Origin: an uncultured Acidimicrobiales bacterium
GTDB lineage: Bacteria > Actinomycetota > Acidimicrobiia > Acidimicrobiales > Bin134
Assembly: GCA_951813555.1 (NCBI GenBank)
Contig: OX638344.1
Coordinates: forward strand, 2,013,076-2,077,075
Reading direction: 5' to 3'
DNA: 64,000 nt
Shown: positions 1 to 8,046 of the stretch, in pieces
Layout: each line of letters begins with the position of its first letter
How positions within the stretch are numbered: the first letter of the stretch is position 1
Position numbers and translations under genes: made by a program
The notes under the pieces: generated by a model
Seen by the model: the letters and a program-made list of their open reading frames with translations, nothing else
What the model was told of the DNA's origin: nothing
The model's database searches: none

Positions 1-2
1 GC

Positions 3-167
3 CTAGAGGGTCGGGGCCGGGGTGATCTGTTGGTGCAGGCGGTGGTGGAAACGCCCACCGGGTTGAGCGACGACGAGATTGACCTGCTCCACCAGCTGGC
101 CGAGTTGCGGGGCGAAGAGGTGGCGCCCACCACGAGGAAGCGACGCCGTGAAGCCCGGCGGAAGTGA
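3..167 (+). CDS. dnaJ: DnaJ-type chaperone, C-terminal fragment (5' end outside window)
   Basis: Only the last 54 codons are inside the window. They read a hydrophobic strand (LLVQAVVETP), then the helix LSDDEIDLLHQLAELR, then a basic tail ending at TGA 165-167. That strand-helix-basic-tail order is typical of the end of the DnaJ peptide-binding domain. DnaJ stimulates the ATPase of DnaK during protein folding in the cytoplasm. dnaJ followed by rsmE is a common bacterial gene order, and here the end of this gene overlaps the proposed rsmE start by 20 nt, implying co-transcription. The J domain and zinc fingers are not visible, so the assignment rests on the tail and the neighbour. Confidence 0.6.
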   Translation, partial: LEGRGRGDLLVQAVVETPTGLSDDEIDLLHQLAELRGEEVAPTTRKRRREARRK

Positions 168-843
168 CGGCCCCCACGTCTTCGTCGATGATCTGGATCG
201 CGTCGAGCTACGCGAAGAAGATCGCCACCACCTGACCCGCTCGCTGAGGCTGAGGCCCGGCGACACCTTCACCGCCTCCGACGGCACGGGTTCGTGGCGG
301 GTTTGCCGACTGGGTTCGGGTCTGAGCTTCGAGGCCGAGCCCGACGGCGAGGTGATATTCGTCGAAGAGCCACATCCAAAGCTCACCATCGGCTTCGCCC
401 TCATCAAAGGCGGCCGGCCCGAGCTAGTGGTTCAGAAGCTGACTGAGTTGGGTGTGGACGCCATCGTCCCCTTCACCGCCGAGCACAGCGTGGTGCGCTG
501 GGACCCTGACCGAGCCACCCGCCACATCGAGCGCCTCCGCCGAGTAGCCCGCGAGGCCGCCATGCAGAGCCGCCAAGTGCGCCTTCCAGAAGTCGGCGAG
601 GTGGCTGAGTTTGCCGATATGGCCGCCCACCCCGGCGCCATCCGAGCCGACATTACCGGCGACCCCCCGTCGCTCGACCACCCAACTGTATTGATCGGCC
701 CCGAAGGCGGCTGGTCCGACACCGAGCGCCACAAGCTCGGCGCCATCCGCATCAGCTCCTCAGTCCTCCGCTCCGAAACCGCCGCCATCGCCGCAGCAAC
801 TCTCCTCACCGCCTTCCGGAATGGCCTAACTGGAGTGAGCTGA
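148..843 (+). CDS. rsmE: 16S rRNA (uracil1498-N3)-methyltransferase RsmE
   Basis: SAM-dependent methyltransferase of the SPOUT fold that methylates U1498 of 16S rRNA. The N-terminal PUA-like part contains the LREEDRHHLTRSLRLRPGD segment (about residues 15-35). The C-terminal knot part has KLTELGVDAIVPF (about 100-112), the SAM-site motif LIGPEGGWSD (about 188-197) and LRSETAAIAA (about 210-220). The GTG at 148 gives about 231 residues, close to the family size, and has GAGGAAG at 134-140 upstream; longer upstream readings are not RsmE-like. It overlaps the end of the DnaJ-like gene. High confidence in function, moderate confidence in the exact start. Confidence 0.93.
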   Translation: MKPGGSDGPHVFVDDLDRVELREEDRHHLTRSLRLRPGDTFTASDGTGSWRVCRLGSGLSFEAEPDGEVIFVEEPHPKLTIGFALIKGGRPELVVQKLTELGVDAIVPFTAEHSVVRWDPDRATRHIERLRRVAREAAMQSRQVRLPEVGEVAEFADMAAHPGAIRADITGDPPSLDHPTVLIGPEGGWSDTERHKLGAIRISSSVLRSETAAIAAATLLTAFRNGLTGVS

Positions 844-850
844 GCAAGCT

Positions 851-1168
851 CTATCGGGTGGCTCTTACTTCAAGCTGAATTCCCTCGTGGTGTTGAATGC
901 AGCCGAGGATCTCAAAGAGATTGCGCGCATGGGGGTTGCCGTGGGGCCCCAACATCCGCATGAGGCTCTTGGGCTGTTTCTTCGTGAGTTCGCCGAGCTC
1001 AGAGAAGCCAATGGTTGCGTTGATGTAGTCGCGCAAAATGGTCTTGCCCGTGTCGATATCTCCGGCGAGCATGCACTCCACGCCTTCTTTCAACAGGCCC
1101 GACCGGAAATCCGGGTCGCGCTTCGCACGAGCCTGCACTGTCTCCTTGAATTCTCGAGTGAGCGGCAT
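851..1168 (-). CDS. HigA-like antitoxin / transcriptional regulator
   Basis: Small protein of 105 residues, second gene of a toxin-antitoxin pair. The ATG at 1168 begins MPLTREFKETVQARAKRDPDFR; the next segment, GLLKEGVECMLAGDIDTGKT, resembles putative addiction-module antidotes that accompany Gp49/HigB-type toxins. A C-terminal helix-turn-helix is expected in the family; SLMRMLGPHGNPHARNLFEI (about residues 71-90) fits its recognition-helix region. It begins 1 nt after the toxin stop codon (1170-1172), so translation is probably coupled. Such antitoxins bind both the toxin and their own operator. Longer readings upstream overlap the toxin and are unlikely. Confidence 0.75.
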   Translation of the reverse strand: MPLTREFKETVQARAKRDPDFRSGLLKEGVECMLAGDIDTGKTILRDYINATIGFSELGELTKKQPKSLMRMLGPHGNPHARNLFEILGCIQHHEGIQLEVRATR

Positions 1169-1169
1169 G

Positions 1170-1520
1170 CTATGCCTCCTTGGCTTTGCGCCGTTTGTAT
1201 TCCTGCCAGCGTTCCTGCGCTCGTGCGATGTCATCTTGCTGGCGTCTCTTCGTCCCACCGCCAAGCAGGATGATCAAGGTCTCACCGTCCTGGCCGAAGT
1301 AGATCCTGTAACCGGGGCCAGTGTGTATGCGGCACTCTGAGACACCGCGTCCGACACTCTCGACATTGGAGAGATTCCCAGCCTCCATGCGTGCGATGGC
1401 GCTGGTCACTTTGACCGCCGCTCCCGCATCGAGCCTGTCGAACCAGCGGCGAAAGGGACTGCGACCCCGGTCATCGATGTACTCCCTCGCTTGAGCAATG
1501 CCATAATGGTAACGAAATAG
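1170..1520 (-). pseudogene. HigB/Gp49-type toxin with no standard start codon (possibly broken)
   Basis: The frame encodes a RelE-fold addiction-module killer protein: REYIDDRGRSPFRRWFDRLDA, then the core VSECRIHTGPGYRIYFGQDG and LIILLGGGTKRRQQDDI. Members of this family cleave ribosome-bound mRNA and are neutralised by the downstream antitoxin. The frame is open from 1520 down to 1170, but tandem stops (TAG, TAA) lie at 1521-1526. No ATG, GTG or TTG occurs before GTG 1409, which would delete the conserved N-terminal third. An ATT codon at 1499-1497 is the only near-cognate start at a sensible place. The gene therefore uses a rare start, has lost its start, or carries a sequencing error. Confidence 0.65.
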
Positions 1521-1590
1521 TTACTAAATGACAAGCACGCCAATAGCTATCCCGAATGTCGCCGCAAGGGCATCATGCACAAATGGCTAT

Positions 1591-1617
1591 TGGGCTATCC
1601 ACCATATGGATAGCCCA
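1591..1617. repeat. Perfect 10-bp inverted repeat in the higBA-gltA intergenic region
   Basis: TGGGCTATCC at 1591-1600 is the exact reverse complement of GGATAGCCCA at 1608-1617, with a 7-nt spacer. It lies 70-90 bp upstream of the toxin-antitoxin pair and about 175 bp downstream of the citrate synthase stop. There is no convincing T-tract on either side, so an operator is as likely as a terminator. The rest of 1521-1790 shows no supported gene. Confidence 0.5.
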
Positions 1618-1790
1618 TTTCATCGATGGTCGAATTTCGGCAGCGGCATACCGTCACGGGCAATGTCGAAAGGCGTACCAGTCACCATTCCACAGATGGA
1701 ATCGACATCACCGTGGAGGGCCGGAGCGTCCGATTTCCCTTGGATGGGCACCGGGCAGACTCCGCATTCCTGTCATCCATTGTTTAGGGA

Positions 1791-3059
1791 TCAGCGCTCG
1801 GAGATTGGGGTGTAGGTGCGCTCTTGGGAGCCGGTGTAGACCTGGCGGGGGCGGGCGATGCGGCTGTCTTGCTCTAGGAGCTCTACCCAGTGGGCCAGCC
1901 AGCCGGCGGTGCGGGCGATGGCGAACAGCACGGTGAACATCTCGGTGGGGAACCCCATTGACTGGTAGATGAGGCCGGAGTAGAAGTCCACGTTGGGATA
2001 CAGGCGGCGGCTCACGAAGTAGTCGTCGGCCAGGGCAACTTCTTCCAGCTTCAGGGCGATGTCGAGCAGCGGGTTGGAGCCGGTCACCTCGAACACGTCG
2101 TAGGCCGCCTCCTTGATGATCCGGGCCCGGGGATCGTAGTTCTTGTATACCCGGTGGCCGAATCCCATCAGGCGGGTCTCGCCGGCCTTGACCGCCTGGA
2201 TGAACGGGTCGATGTTCTCGTAGCTGCCAATCTCGTCGAGCATCTCCATCACGGCCTGGTTGGCCCCCCCATGGCGAGGGCCGTAAAGGGAGCAGGCCGC
2301 GGCGGAGATCACCGAGTAGGGATCAGTGTGGGCGCTGCCCACCACGCGGGCGGTGCTGGTGGAGCAATTCTGCCCGTGGTCGGCGTGGGTGATGAGCAAA
2401 AGGTCCAGCGCCCGGCTGAACGCCGGCTCGCATTGGTATCTGGGTTCGGCGATCTTGAACATCATCGACAGGAAATTGGTGGCGAAGTCCAATTCGTTGT
2501 CGGGGTAGACGAACGGCATGCCGGTGTTGAACCGAGCCCCGGCAGCAGCCACCGTAGGCACCTTGGCGATGAGCCGCACGATCTGGTGCATCCGATTCTC
2601 GGGGTCCTCGATGTCTTTGGCCTCGGGGTAGAAGGTGGACAGGGCGGCGATGGTGGAAACGAACATTCCCATCGGGTGGGCATCATGCAGGAATGACTCC
2701 ATGAACCGCTTGCGGAAGCGCTCATGGATGAAGGTGTGGTGGGTTATCTCGTCTACCCAATGGTCGTACTCCGCCGGCGTGGGCAGCTCGCCGTGGAGCA
2801 GCAGGTAGGCCACCTCCAGATAGGTGGAGTGCTCGGCAAGCTGCTCTATGGGGTAGCCCCGGTAGCGCAGGATTCCGTTTTCGCCGTCCACCTCGCTGAC
2901 GGAGCTGGTGGTGGCCGCGGTGGTGCTGAACGACGGGTCTAGGAACCACACGTTGGGGAGAAGTTTTCGCCAGGCTGTGGCATCCACACCACCGTCGACA
3001 ATCGGAACCTCTATTGACTCACCGGTCCGATTGTCGGTGATCGTTATGGACTCAGGCAC
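1791..3059 (-). CDS. gltA: Citrate synthase
   Basis: Condenses acetyl-CoA with oxaloacetate to give citrate, the entry step of the TCA cycle. The 422-residue protein is full length for the hexameric type II family. Family signatures are LRYRGYPIEQLAE (about residues 63-75), LYGPRHGGAN with a catalytic His (about 258-267) and MGFGHRVYKNYDPR with the second active-site His (about 298-311); VDFYSGLIYQSMG (about 370-382) carries the catalytic Asp. The GTG start at 3059 is preceded by AAAGGAG on the minus strand, a good ribosome-binding site. Aconitase lies 2.5 kb away on the same strand, so two consecutive TCA steps are neighbours. Confidence 0.95.
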   Translation of the reverse strand: MPESITITDNRTGESIEVPIVDGGVDATAWRKLLPNVWFLDPSFSTTAATTSSVSEVDGENGILRYRGYPIEQLAEHSTYLEVAYLLLHGELPTPAEYDHWVDEITHHTFIHERFRKRFMESFLHDAHPMGMFVSTIAALSTFYPEAKDIEDPENRMHQIVRLIAKVPTVAAAGARFNTGMPFVYPDNELDFATNFLSMMFKIAEPRYQCEPAFSRALDLLLITHADHGQNCSTSTARVVGSAHTDPYSVISAAACSLYGPRHGGANQAVMEMLDEIGSYENIDPFIQAVKAGETRLMGFGHRVYKNYDPRARIIKEAAYDVFEVTGSNPLLDIALKLEEVALADDYFVSRRLYPNVDFYSGLIYQSMGFPTEMFTVLFAIARTAGWLAHWVELLEQDSRIARPRQVYTGSQERTYTPISER

Positions 3060-3146
3060 GCACGGCTCCTTTCGCTGCTCCCTCCGGCGCTGCCGCAGCT
3101 TACCCCAGGAGGCCGCGATGGCCCCAGAGAGAGCGCTTCCCGCAGG

Positions 3147-4526
3147 TCAGAGAGGGGTGTTGTCGTGGCGGCGGAGGGGGAGGGACTCCCGCTTGGACTC
3201 CAGCAACTCCAAGGCGGCGGCGACCTTGGCCCGAGTGTCGGCCGGGTCGATCACCGCGTCTATCGAGCCCCGCTCGGCGGCGATATAGGGGTTCAGATAG
3301 CGCTCTTCGTAAGCGGCCTCCAGCTCGGCCCGCTCCTCAGGGCTGGATCGGCGGTGGACGATCTCCACCGCGCCCCGGGCCCCCATCACCGCGACCTCTG
3401 CCGAGGGCCAGGCCAGGGCGATGTCGTTGCCCATGTGACGGGAGTCCATCACGATGTAAGCCCCGCCGTAGGACTTCCGCAGGGTCACGTTCACCCGGCC
3501 CACCGTGGCCCGGGCGTAGGCGAAGGCCAACTGGGCGCCGTGGCGGATGATGCCCCGCCACTCCAGGTCTTTGCCCGGCTGGAAGCCCGAAGTGTCCACA
3601 AAGGTGACCAGCGGCAGGTTGAATGCGTCGCAGAACGACACGAACCGGGCCCCCTTCTGGCTGCACGCGATGTCGAGGGTTCCGGCCAGGCTTTGGGGCT
3701 GGTTGGCCAGCATCCCCACCGGGCGTCCGGCCACGGTGGCGAAGGCGCAAACCAGATTGGTCGCCCAGTCGGCCTTGTACTCCAGCAGGTCGCCGTCGTC
3801 GGCCACCGCCCGGGCCACATCCCGCACGTCGTAGCTGCCCAGGGGCGATTCGGGCAATAGGTCGCGCAGCTCGGGGGTGGGGCGGTCGGGCGGATCGTCG
3901 GCCGGCCACCGGGGAGGCAGCTCGTCGGCGTGGGCGGGCAGGATGCTCAACAGCGCGCTCACTAAGTCGGAGGCGGCGTCTTTGTCCTCCACCAGGAAGG
4001 CGGCCACTCCGCTGCGCCGGGAGAGCTGGCTGGCTCCGCCCAAGGTCTGGTTGCTGATCACCTCTCCGGTGAACTGGGTAACCATGCGGGGACCGGAGAC
4101 AAATGCGTAGCTGTCCTCGGTGGCGATGGCGATGTCAGCTAGGCCCAGCAGCAGGGCCGGCCCCGACACCGCCGGGCCGGTTGCGCAGAAGATGGTGGGC
4201 ACTTGGCCCGAGCAGTTCACCACCGTTTTGGCCACCCGGCCCCAGCCCATGGTGGCCGCGATGCCCGAGTCGATGTCGGCTCCCGACGAGGCGATGAACC
4301 CCACCAGTGGAATTCGTCGCAAGAGGGCTTCCTGGGCGGCCCGCTCCAGCGTCTCGCTGTCGGAGGGACTAAGAGCCCCCCGATCGGCTTCGTTGTCCTC
4401 CACTTCGAAGGTCACGCAATCTCGGCCGTCGTAGGAGTCCAGCCAGGCCCGGGCCGATCCCGGCGACCCGGCCCGCAGCGGCACCCGGTGCGGTCGGTTT
4501 CCGCTGACAATCATGGCGTCGGGCAT
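3147..4526 (-). CDS. Acyl-CoA carboxylase, carboxyltransferase (beta) subunit-like protein
   Basis: Member of the crotonase-fold carboxyltransferase family that moves a carboxyl group from carboxybiotin to acetyl-, propionyl- or related acyl-CoA. The first half (about residues 20-230) has the acyl-CoA lobe with GQVPTIFCATGPAVSGPALL and the FVSGPRMVTQFTGE segment. The second half has VGMLANQPQSLAGTLDI, LVTFVDTSGFQPGKDLEW and RKSYGGAYIVMDSRHMGND, the typical biotin-side oxyanion region. At 459 residues it is shorter than the usual 510-530 and its N-terminus is reduced, so substrate and activity are uncertain. No biotin carboxylase or biotin carrier gene is adjacent. The start is ATG 4526; no clear Shine-Dalgarno sequence was seen. 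Confidence 0.8.
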   Translation of the reverse strand: MPDAMIVSGNRPHRVPLRAGSPGSARAWLDSYDGRDCVTFEVEDNEADRGALSPSDSETLERAAQEALLRRIPLVGFIASSGADIDSGIAATMGWGRVAKTVVNCSGQVPTIFCATGPAVSGPALLLGLADIAIATEDSYAFVSGPRMVTQFTGEVISNQTLGGASQLSRRSGVAAFLVEDKDAASDLVSALLSILPAHADELPPRWPADDPPDRPTPELRDLLPESPLGSYDVRDVARAVADDGDLLEYKADWATNLVCAFATVAGRPVGMLANQPQSLAGTLDIACSQKGARFVSFCDAFNLPLVTFVDTSGFQPGKDLEWRGIIRHGAQLAFAYARATVGRVNVTLRKSYGGAYIVMDSRHMGNDIALAWPSAEVAVMGARGAVEIVHRRSSPEERAELEAAYEERYLNPYIAAERGSIDAVIDPADTRAKVAAALELLESKRESLPLRRHDNTPL

Positions 4527-4555
4527 AAATGGATTCCGTCAGTCTCGCGCTGGGC

Positions 4556-5458
4556 TCAGCTCGGGTACACCCCGGCCTGGTCGTAGCCGTGGGTGCCCAC
4601 TACTTCGAAGATCACGTCTCGCACCGCCCGGGTGATGGCCGACGGAGCCACCAGGCGACTGAATATCATGCCCACCGAGCGGGGAACCAGCCCGGTGATG
4701 GGGATGCGCTGCCACGGACCGTCGTCGGGGGCAGCAGTAGCAGGCAGGATGGCCGCACCGAATCCCACGTAAACCAGGGTGGCGATCATGCGCATGCCGT
4801 CGATCTCGGCCCTAGTGGTGAGTTCCACGCCCTGTTTCTTGAGCTCCGAGTCGATCTCGTCCCGAAAAGCGGTGCCCACCGGGGTGAGCAGCAGCTCATG
4901 GCGGCTCAACTCGGCGGGGGAGACCGAAGATTGTCGGGCTAACGGGTGGTCAGGGGGGGCGAAGAGCAGGCGGTCTTCTTCAAACAGCTCCTCGACTCGG
5001 ATCTCCGACTCGCGGAGGGGGAGGTTCACCACCGCGCTGTGCAGGTTCCCGGCCACCACTTGGGGGAGCAGGCTGGTGGTGGTGGCGGTCAGCACCTGGA
5101 GCCGGATATTGGGATAGGTGGCTTCCAGCGCCGGCAGCACCATGGGAATCAGCCATCGGGCGGTGGAGTCGATGATGCCCAGGCGGGTGACGCCGGAGAT
5201 ATCGTCGCGCATGGCGGCCATGTCGTCGGCGATGGCGTCGGTCTCAGCCCGGATGCGGCGAGCCCTGGCCACCACCGCCTCCCCCTCCTCGGTGAGGGTC
5301 CCGGCGTCGCGGTCGATCAAGCGAGCGCCTAGCTCCTCCTCCAGCCGGGCGATGTGTTTGGACACATTGGACTGCACGGTGTGCAGCGACCGGGCCGCGC
5401 TGGAGAACGTCTTGTGCTCGGCTATCGCCAACAGGGCATCGAGCTGGCGGATGTCCAT
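4556..5458 (-). CDS. LysR-family transcriptional regulator
   Basis: About 300 residues. The N-terminal winged helix-turn-helix reads MDIRQLDALLAIAEHKTFSS, AARSLHTVQSNVSKHIARLEEELGARL. A LysR substrate-binding domain follows from about residue 90 (TRLGIIDSTARWLIPMVLPA onward). It should bind DNA as a tetramer and respond to a small ligand. It lies downstream of aconitase and upstream of the carboxyltransferase on the same strand, so either may be a target, but the ligand cannot be read. ATG 5458 or GTG 5461 could start it; both lie inside the first of the 40-bp tandem repeats. A TAGATT hexamer lies 7 nt before the ATG, suggesting a leaderless transcript. Confidence 0.9.
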   Translation of the reverse strand: MDIRQLDALLAIAEHKTFSSAARSLHTVQSNVSKHIARLEEELGARLIDRDAGTLTEEGEAVVARARRIRAETDAIADDMAAMRDDISGVTRLGIIDSTARWLIPMVLPALEATYPNIRLQVLTATTTSLLPQVVAGNLHSAVVNLPLRESEIRVEELFEEDRLLFAPPDHPLARQSSVSPAELSRHELLLTPVGTAFRDEIDSELKKQGVELTTRAEIDGMRMIATLVYVGFGAAILPATAAPDDGPWQRIPITGLVPRSVGMIFSRLVAPSAITRAVRDVIFEVVGTHGYDQAGVYPS

Positions 5459-5580
5459 CACTGCAAATCTACGGCCGGCAGTGGGAGCGGATGTCCATCA
5501 CTGCAAATCTACGGCCGGCAGTGGGAGCGGATGTCCATCACAGCAAATCTACGGCCGGCAGTGGGAGCGGATGTCCATGG
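5451..5580 (-). repeat. 40-bp tandem repeat (three full units plus 10 bp) covering the lysR promoter and start
   Basis: Units are 5451-5490, 5491-5530 and 5531-5570, followed by a partial copy 5571-5580. Units 1 and 2 are identical and unit 3 differs at one base in CAGCAAATCT (5541-5550). Read on the minus strand, each unit carries a TAGATT hexamer, then TGCAGTG (TGCTGTG in unit 3), then ATGGACAT, which are the first lysR codons. The upstream copies therefore each carry a start that opens a reading frame of about ten codons (MMDIRSHCRP, then TAG). The array fills the space between the end of aconitase and lysR. Confidence 0.95.
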
Positions 5581-5597
5581 CGGCTCGCTGCGGCCGG

Positions 5598-7871
5598 TCA
5601 GCCGGTGGTCCGCTGACGGATCAGGTTCAGCGCGCTGCCTGCCCGGAACCACTCGATCTGGTCGTGCGACAAGGTGTGCTCAGCGGTGATCTCGACGGTG
5701 GTCCCGTCGGGCTTGGCCAACTGGACACGCACGGGCGTGCCGGGGGCCAGCTCGGCCAGGCCCAGAATCGAGATGCGGTCATCCTCGCCGATGCGGTCGT
5801 AATCGTCGGGGTCGGAGAAGATCAAGGCCAAAACGCCCTGTTTTTTCAGGTTGGTCTCGTGGATGCGGGCGAACGACCGGGCGATCACCGCCGCGCATCC
5901 CCGGAAGCGGGGTTCCATGGCGGCGTGCTCGCGGGATGAGCCCTCGCCGATGTTGCGGTCGCCAACCACCACCCAGCGCTGGCCCGCGGCGTGGTAAGCG
6001 GCGGCCACGTCGGGGAACGACCCGGTGGAGCCGTCGAGCTGGTTCTTGCCCTCGCCGACCGCACCGGTGAAGGCGTTCACCGCCCCCAGATAGAGATTGC
6101 CGGAGATGTTCTCCAAATGGCCTCGGTAGCGCAGCCACGGTCCGGCCATGGAGATGTGGTCGGTGGTGCACTTGCCTTGGGCCTTGAGCAGCACCGGAAG
6201 ACCGTGGAAGTCCCCGCCGTCCCAGGCGGCGAATGGTTCGAGCACCTGTAGCCGTTCGGAATCGGGCGACACCCGGACGTCCACCCCGCGGCCGTCGGAG
6301 GGTGGGGCCACGAAACCGCTGGCGCCGGGGTCGAACCCCTGGTCGGGCAGCTCGGTGCCCGGACCCACCATGAGTGCCACCTCGGTGCCGTCGGGGGCGC
6401 CGATGGTGTCGCTGGCCGGGTCGAAGTCCAGGGTTCCGGCCAGGGCTAGGGCCACCACTGTCTCGGGAGAGGTCACAAAGGCATTGGTGGAGGCGTAGCC
6501 ATCGTTGCGCTTGGGGAAGTTCCGGTTGTAGCTGGTGACGATGCTGTTGGGAGTGCCGTCGGCCACATCGTCGCGGTTCCACTGGCCGATGCACGGGCCG
6601 CAGGCGTTGGCCAAAACGGTGGCCCCGATGGCCTCCAGATCGGCCAGCAGACCGTCGCGCTCGATGGTGGCCCGCACCTGCTCTGAGCCGGGGGTTACCA
6701 TCAGCGGCGACTTGGCGGTGAGCCCGTGGGCCGCGGCGTGGCGGGCGATGCTGGCCGCCCGGGTGATGTCCTCGTAGCTGGAGTTGGTACACGACCCCAC
6801 CAGCGCAGCACTCACCTCTAGGGGCCAGCCGTTGAGCTTGGCCTCAGCCCCCAACTCGGCCACCGGGCGGGCCCGGTCAGGGGTGTGGGGGCCGTTGATG
6901 TGCGGTCCCAGCTTGGACAAGTCGATCTCTACCACCCGGTCGAAGTACTCGCCGGGGCTGGCCAACACGGCGTCGTCGGCCCGCAGATTGTGGGCCGCCG
7001 CGTTGGCTGCGTCGGCCACCGCTTCGCGGCCGGTGGCCTTGAGATAGCGGGCAATGGCCTCGTCATAGGCGAACAGCGAGGTGGTGGCGCCGATCTCGGC
7101 CCCCATATTGCAGATGGTGGCCTTGCCGGTGGCCGACAGCGAGTGGGCCCCCGGTCCGAAGTACTCCACGATGGCTCCGGTGCCGCCGGCCACGGTGAGG
7201 ATCTCAGCCACCTTCAAGATCACGTCTTTGGGGGCGGCCCAGCCGTCGAGCTCTCCGGTGAGGTGTATCCCGATGAGCTTGGGCCAGCGCACGTTCCAGG
7301 CGAATCCGGTCATCACGTCCACCGCGTCAGCGCCGCCTACGCCCACCGCCACCATGGCCAGGCCGCCAGCGTTGGGGGTGTGGCTGTCGGTGCCGATCAT
7401 CATGCCGCCAGGGAAGGCGTACTGCTCCAGCACTACCTGGTGAATGATGCCCGAGCCCGGCTTCCAGAATCCGGCGCCGTAGCGGGCGCACACCGACTCC
7501 AGAAAGTCGTACACCTCCTCGTTGTTGTCGAGGGCGGCGGCCAGATCGCGCTGGGCGTCGACGCGGGCCGAGATGAGGTGGTCGCAGTGGGTGGTGGTGG
7601 GCACCTGCACCTCGTCGAGCCCGGCGGTCATGAACTGGAGCCAGGCCATCTGGGCGGTGGCGTCCTGCATGGCCACCCGATCAGGCCGCAGGTCTACATA
7701 GGACACACCCCGCTCAGGTGTGACGGTCGGGTCGTCAAGGTGGTTGACCAGGACCTTCTCGGCCAATGTGAGATCTCGGCCAAAGCGCTCCCGGGCGGCG
7801 TCAACCCGCTCGTCCAGGGTGGCATACACGTTTTCAATCAGCTCAATGGGGGTGGAGGCGGCTACCGGCAT
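5598..7871 (-). CDS. acn: Aconitate hydratase (mitochondrial-type aconitase)
   Basis: Interconverts citrate and isocitrate through a [4Fe-4S] cluster in the TCA cycle. With the ATG at 7871 the protein has 757 residues, near the size of the mitochondrial aconitase class. Cluster cysteines are in [13 protein letters not shown] and in [13 protein letters not shown], and the swivel domain holds [10 protein letters not shown], the substrate-binding loop. [18 protein letters not shown] (N-terminal third) is another family signature. A longer in-frame start at 7931 adds 20 unconserved residues. For ATG 7871, GGAGG is only 1 nt away, too close for normal initiation, but TAGGAT lies 7 nt upstream, so a leaderless mRNA is likely. 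The gene diverges from the DUF4143-type gene. Confidence 0.94.
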   Translation of the reverse strand: MPVAASTPIELIENVYATLDERVDAARERFGRDLTLAEKVLVNHLDDPTVTPERGVSYVDLRPDRVAMQDATAQMAWLQFMTAGLDEVQVPTTTHCDHLISARVDAQRDLAAALDNNEEVYDFLESVCARYGAGFWKPGSGIIHQVVLEQYAFPGGMMIGTDSHTPNAGGLAMVAVGVGGADAVDVMTGFAWNVRWPKLIGIHLTGELDGWAAPKDVILKVAEILTVAGGTGAIVEYFGPGAHSLSATGKATICNMGAEIGATTSLFAYDEAIARYLKATGREAVADAANAAAHNLRADDAVLASPGEYFDRVVEIDLSKLGPHINGPHTPDRARPVAELGAEAKLNGWPLEVSAALVGSCTNSSYEDITRAASIARHAAAHGLTAKSPLMVTPGSEQVRATIERDGLLADLEAIGATVLANACGPCIGQWNRDDVADGTPNSIVTSYNRNFPKRNDGYASTNAFVTSPETVVALALAGTLDFDPASDTIGAPDGTEVALMVGPGTELPDQGFDPGASGFVAPPSDGRGVDVRVSPDSERLQVLEPFAAWDGGDFHGLPVLLKAQGKCTTDHISMAGPWLRYRGHLENISGNLYLGAVNAFTGAVGEGKNQLDGSTGSFPDVAAAYHAAGQRWVVVGDRNIGEGSSREHAAMEPRFRGCAAVIARSFARIHETNLKKQGVLALIFSDPDDYDRIGEDDRISILGLAELAPGTPVRVQLAKPDGTTVEITAEHTLSHDQIEWFRAGSALNLIRQRTTG

Positions 7872-7878
7872 ACCTCCG

Positions 7879-7884
7879 ATCCTA
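7879..7884 (-). promoter_or_regulatory. Candidate -10 element of acn (TAGGAT), leaderless spacing
   Basis: TAGGAT on the minus strand ends 7 nt before ATG 7871, the spacing expected if transcription starts at the start codon. No clear -35 element was recognised. Confidence 0.4.
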
Positions 7885-7954
7885 CGGGCTTGTCGGCAAT
7901 TTGGCCTTGTCGCGGAACGGGCCGCTTCCACCTAGTCGCCCAGCCAGCTCTCTT

Positions 7955-8046
7955 GCGGAAAGCGTCTATTGGAACTAGCGGAAATAGTATATCAGAGATT
8001 GCGGAAATGGTAGATTACAGATGGCGGAATTGGTATATTAGAAGGG
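7955..8046 (+). repeat. Four tandem 23-bp repeats in the promoter of the DUF4143-type gene
   Basis: Units are 7955-7977, 7978-8000, 8001-8023 and 8024-8046, each exactly 23 bp and each starting GCGGAA. Three of them carry a GTATAT/GTAGAT-like core followed by TCAGA, TACAG or TAGAA; the first is the most diverged. The array is AT-rich compared with the neighbouring genes. The last unit contains TATATT at 8034-8039, which lies exactly 6 nt before GTG 8046, so the promoter is part of the array. A repeated protein-binding site or a multiplied promoter module are both possible. Confidence 0.85.
8034..8039 (+). promoter_or_regulatory. Candidate -10 element (TATATT) 6 nt before GTG 8046
   Basis: The hexamer lies in the fourth 23-bp repeat. 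The spacing to GTG 8046 matches the leaderless pattern seen at several other genes in the window. Confidence 0.5.

Noticed and set aside
1528..1815. Plus-strand frame of 95 residues in the higBA-gltA gap
   Set aside because: No conserved pattern and it overlaps the end of gltA; base composition and codon pattern are those of non-coding sequence.
4130..4300. Plus-strand frames inside the carboxyltransferase gene
   Set aside because: They are shadows rich in Pro, Arg and Trp opposite a well-supported gene.
5451..5580. 40-bp tandem repeats as a CRISPR array
   Set aside because: No spacers, and the unit clearly derives from the lysR promoter and start.
6885..8045. Frame extending the DUF4143-type gene by about 390 codons upstream
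   Set aside because: The extension is antisense to acn and the repeats; the DUF4143 domain begins after GTG 8046.
7955..8046. 23-bp repeats as a CRISPR array or integron attachment site
   Set aside because: Units follow each other with no unique spacers between them, and there are no cas or integrase genes nearby.
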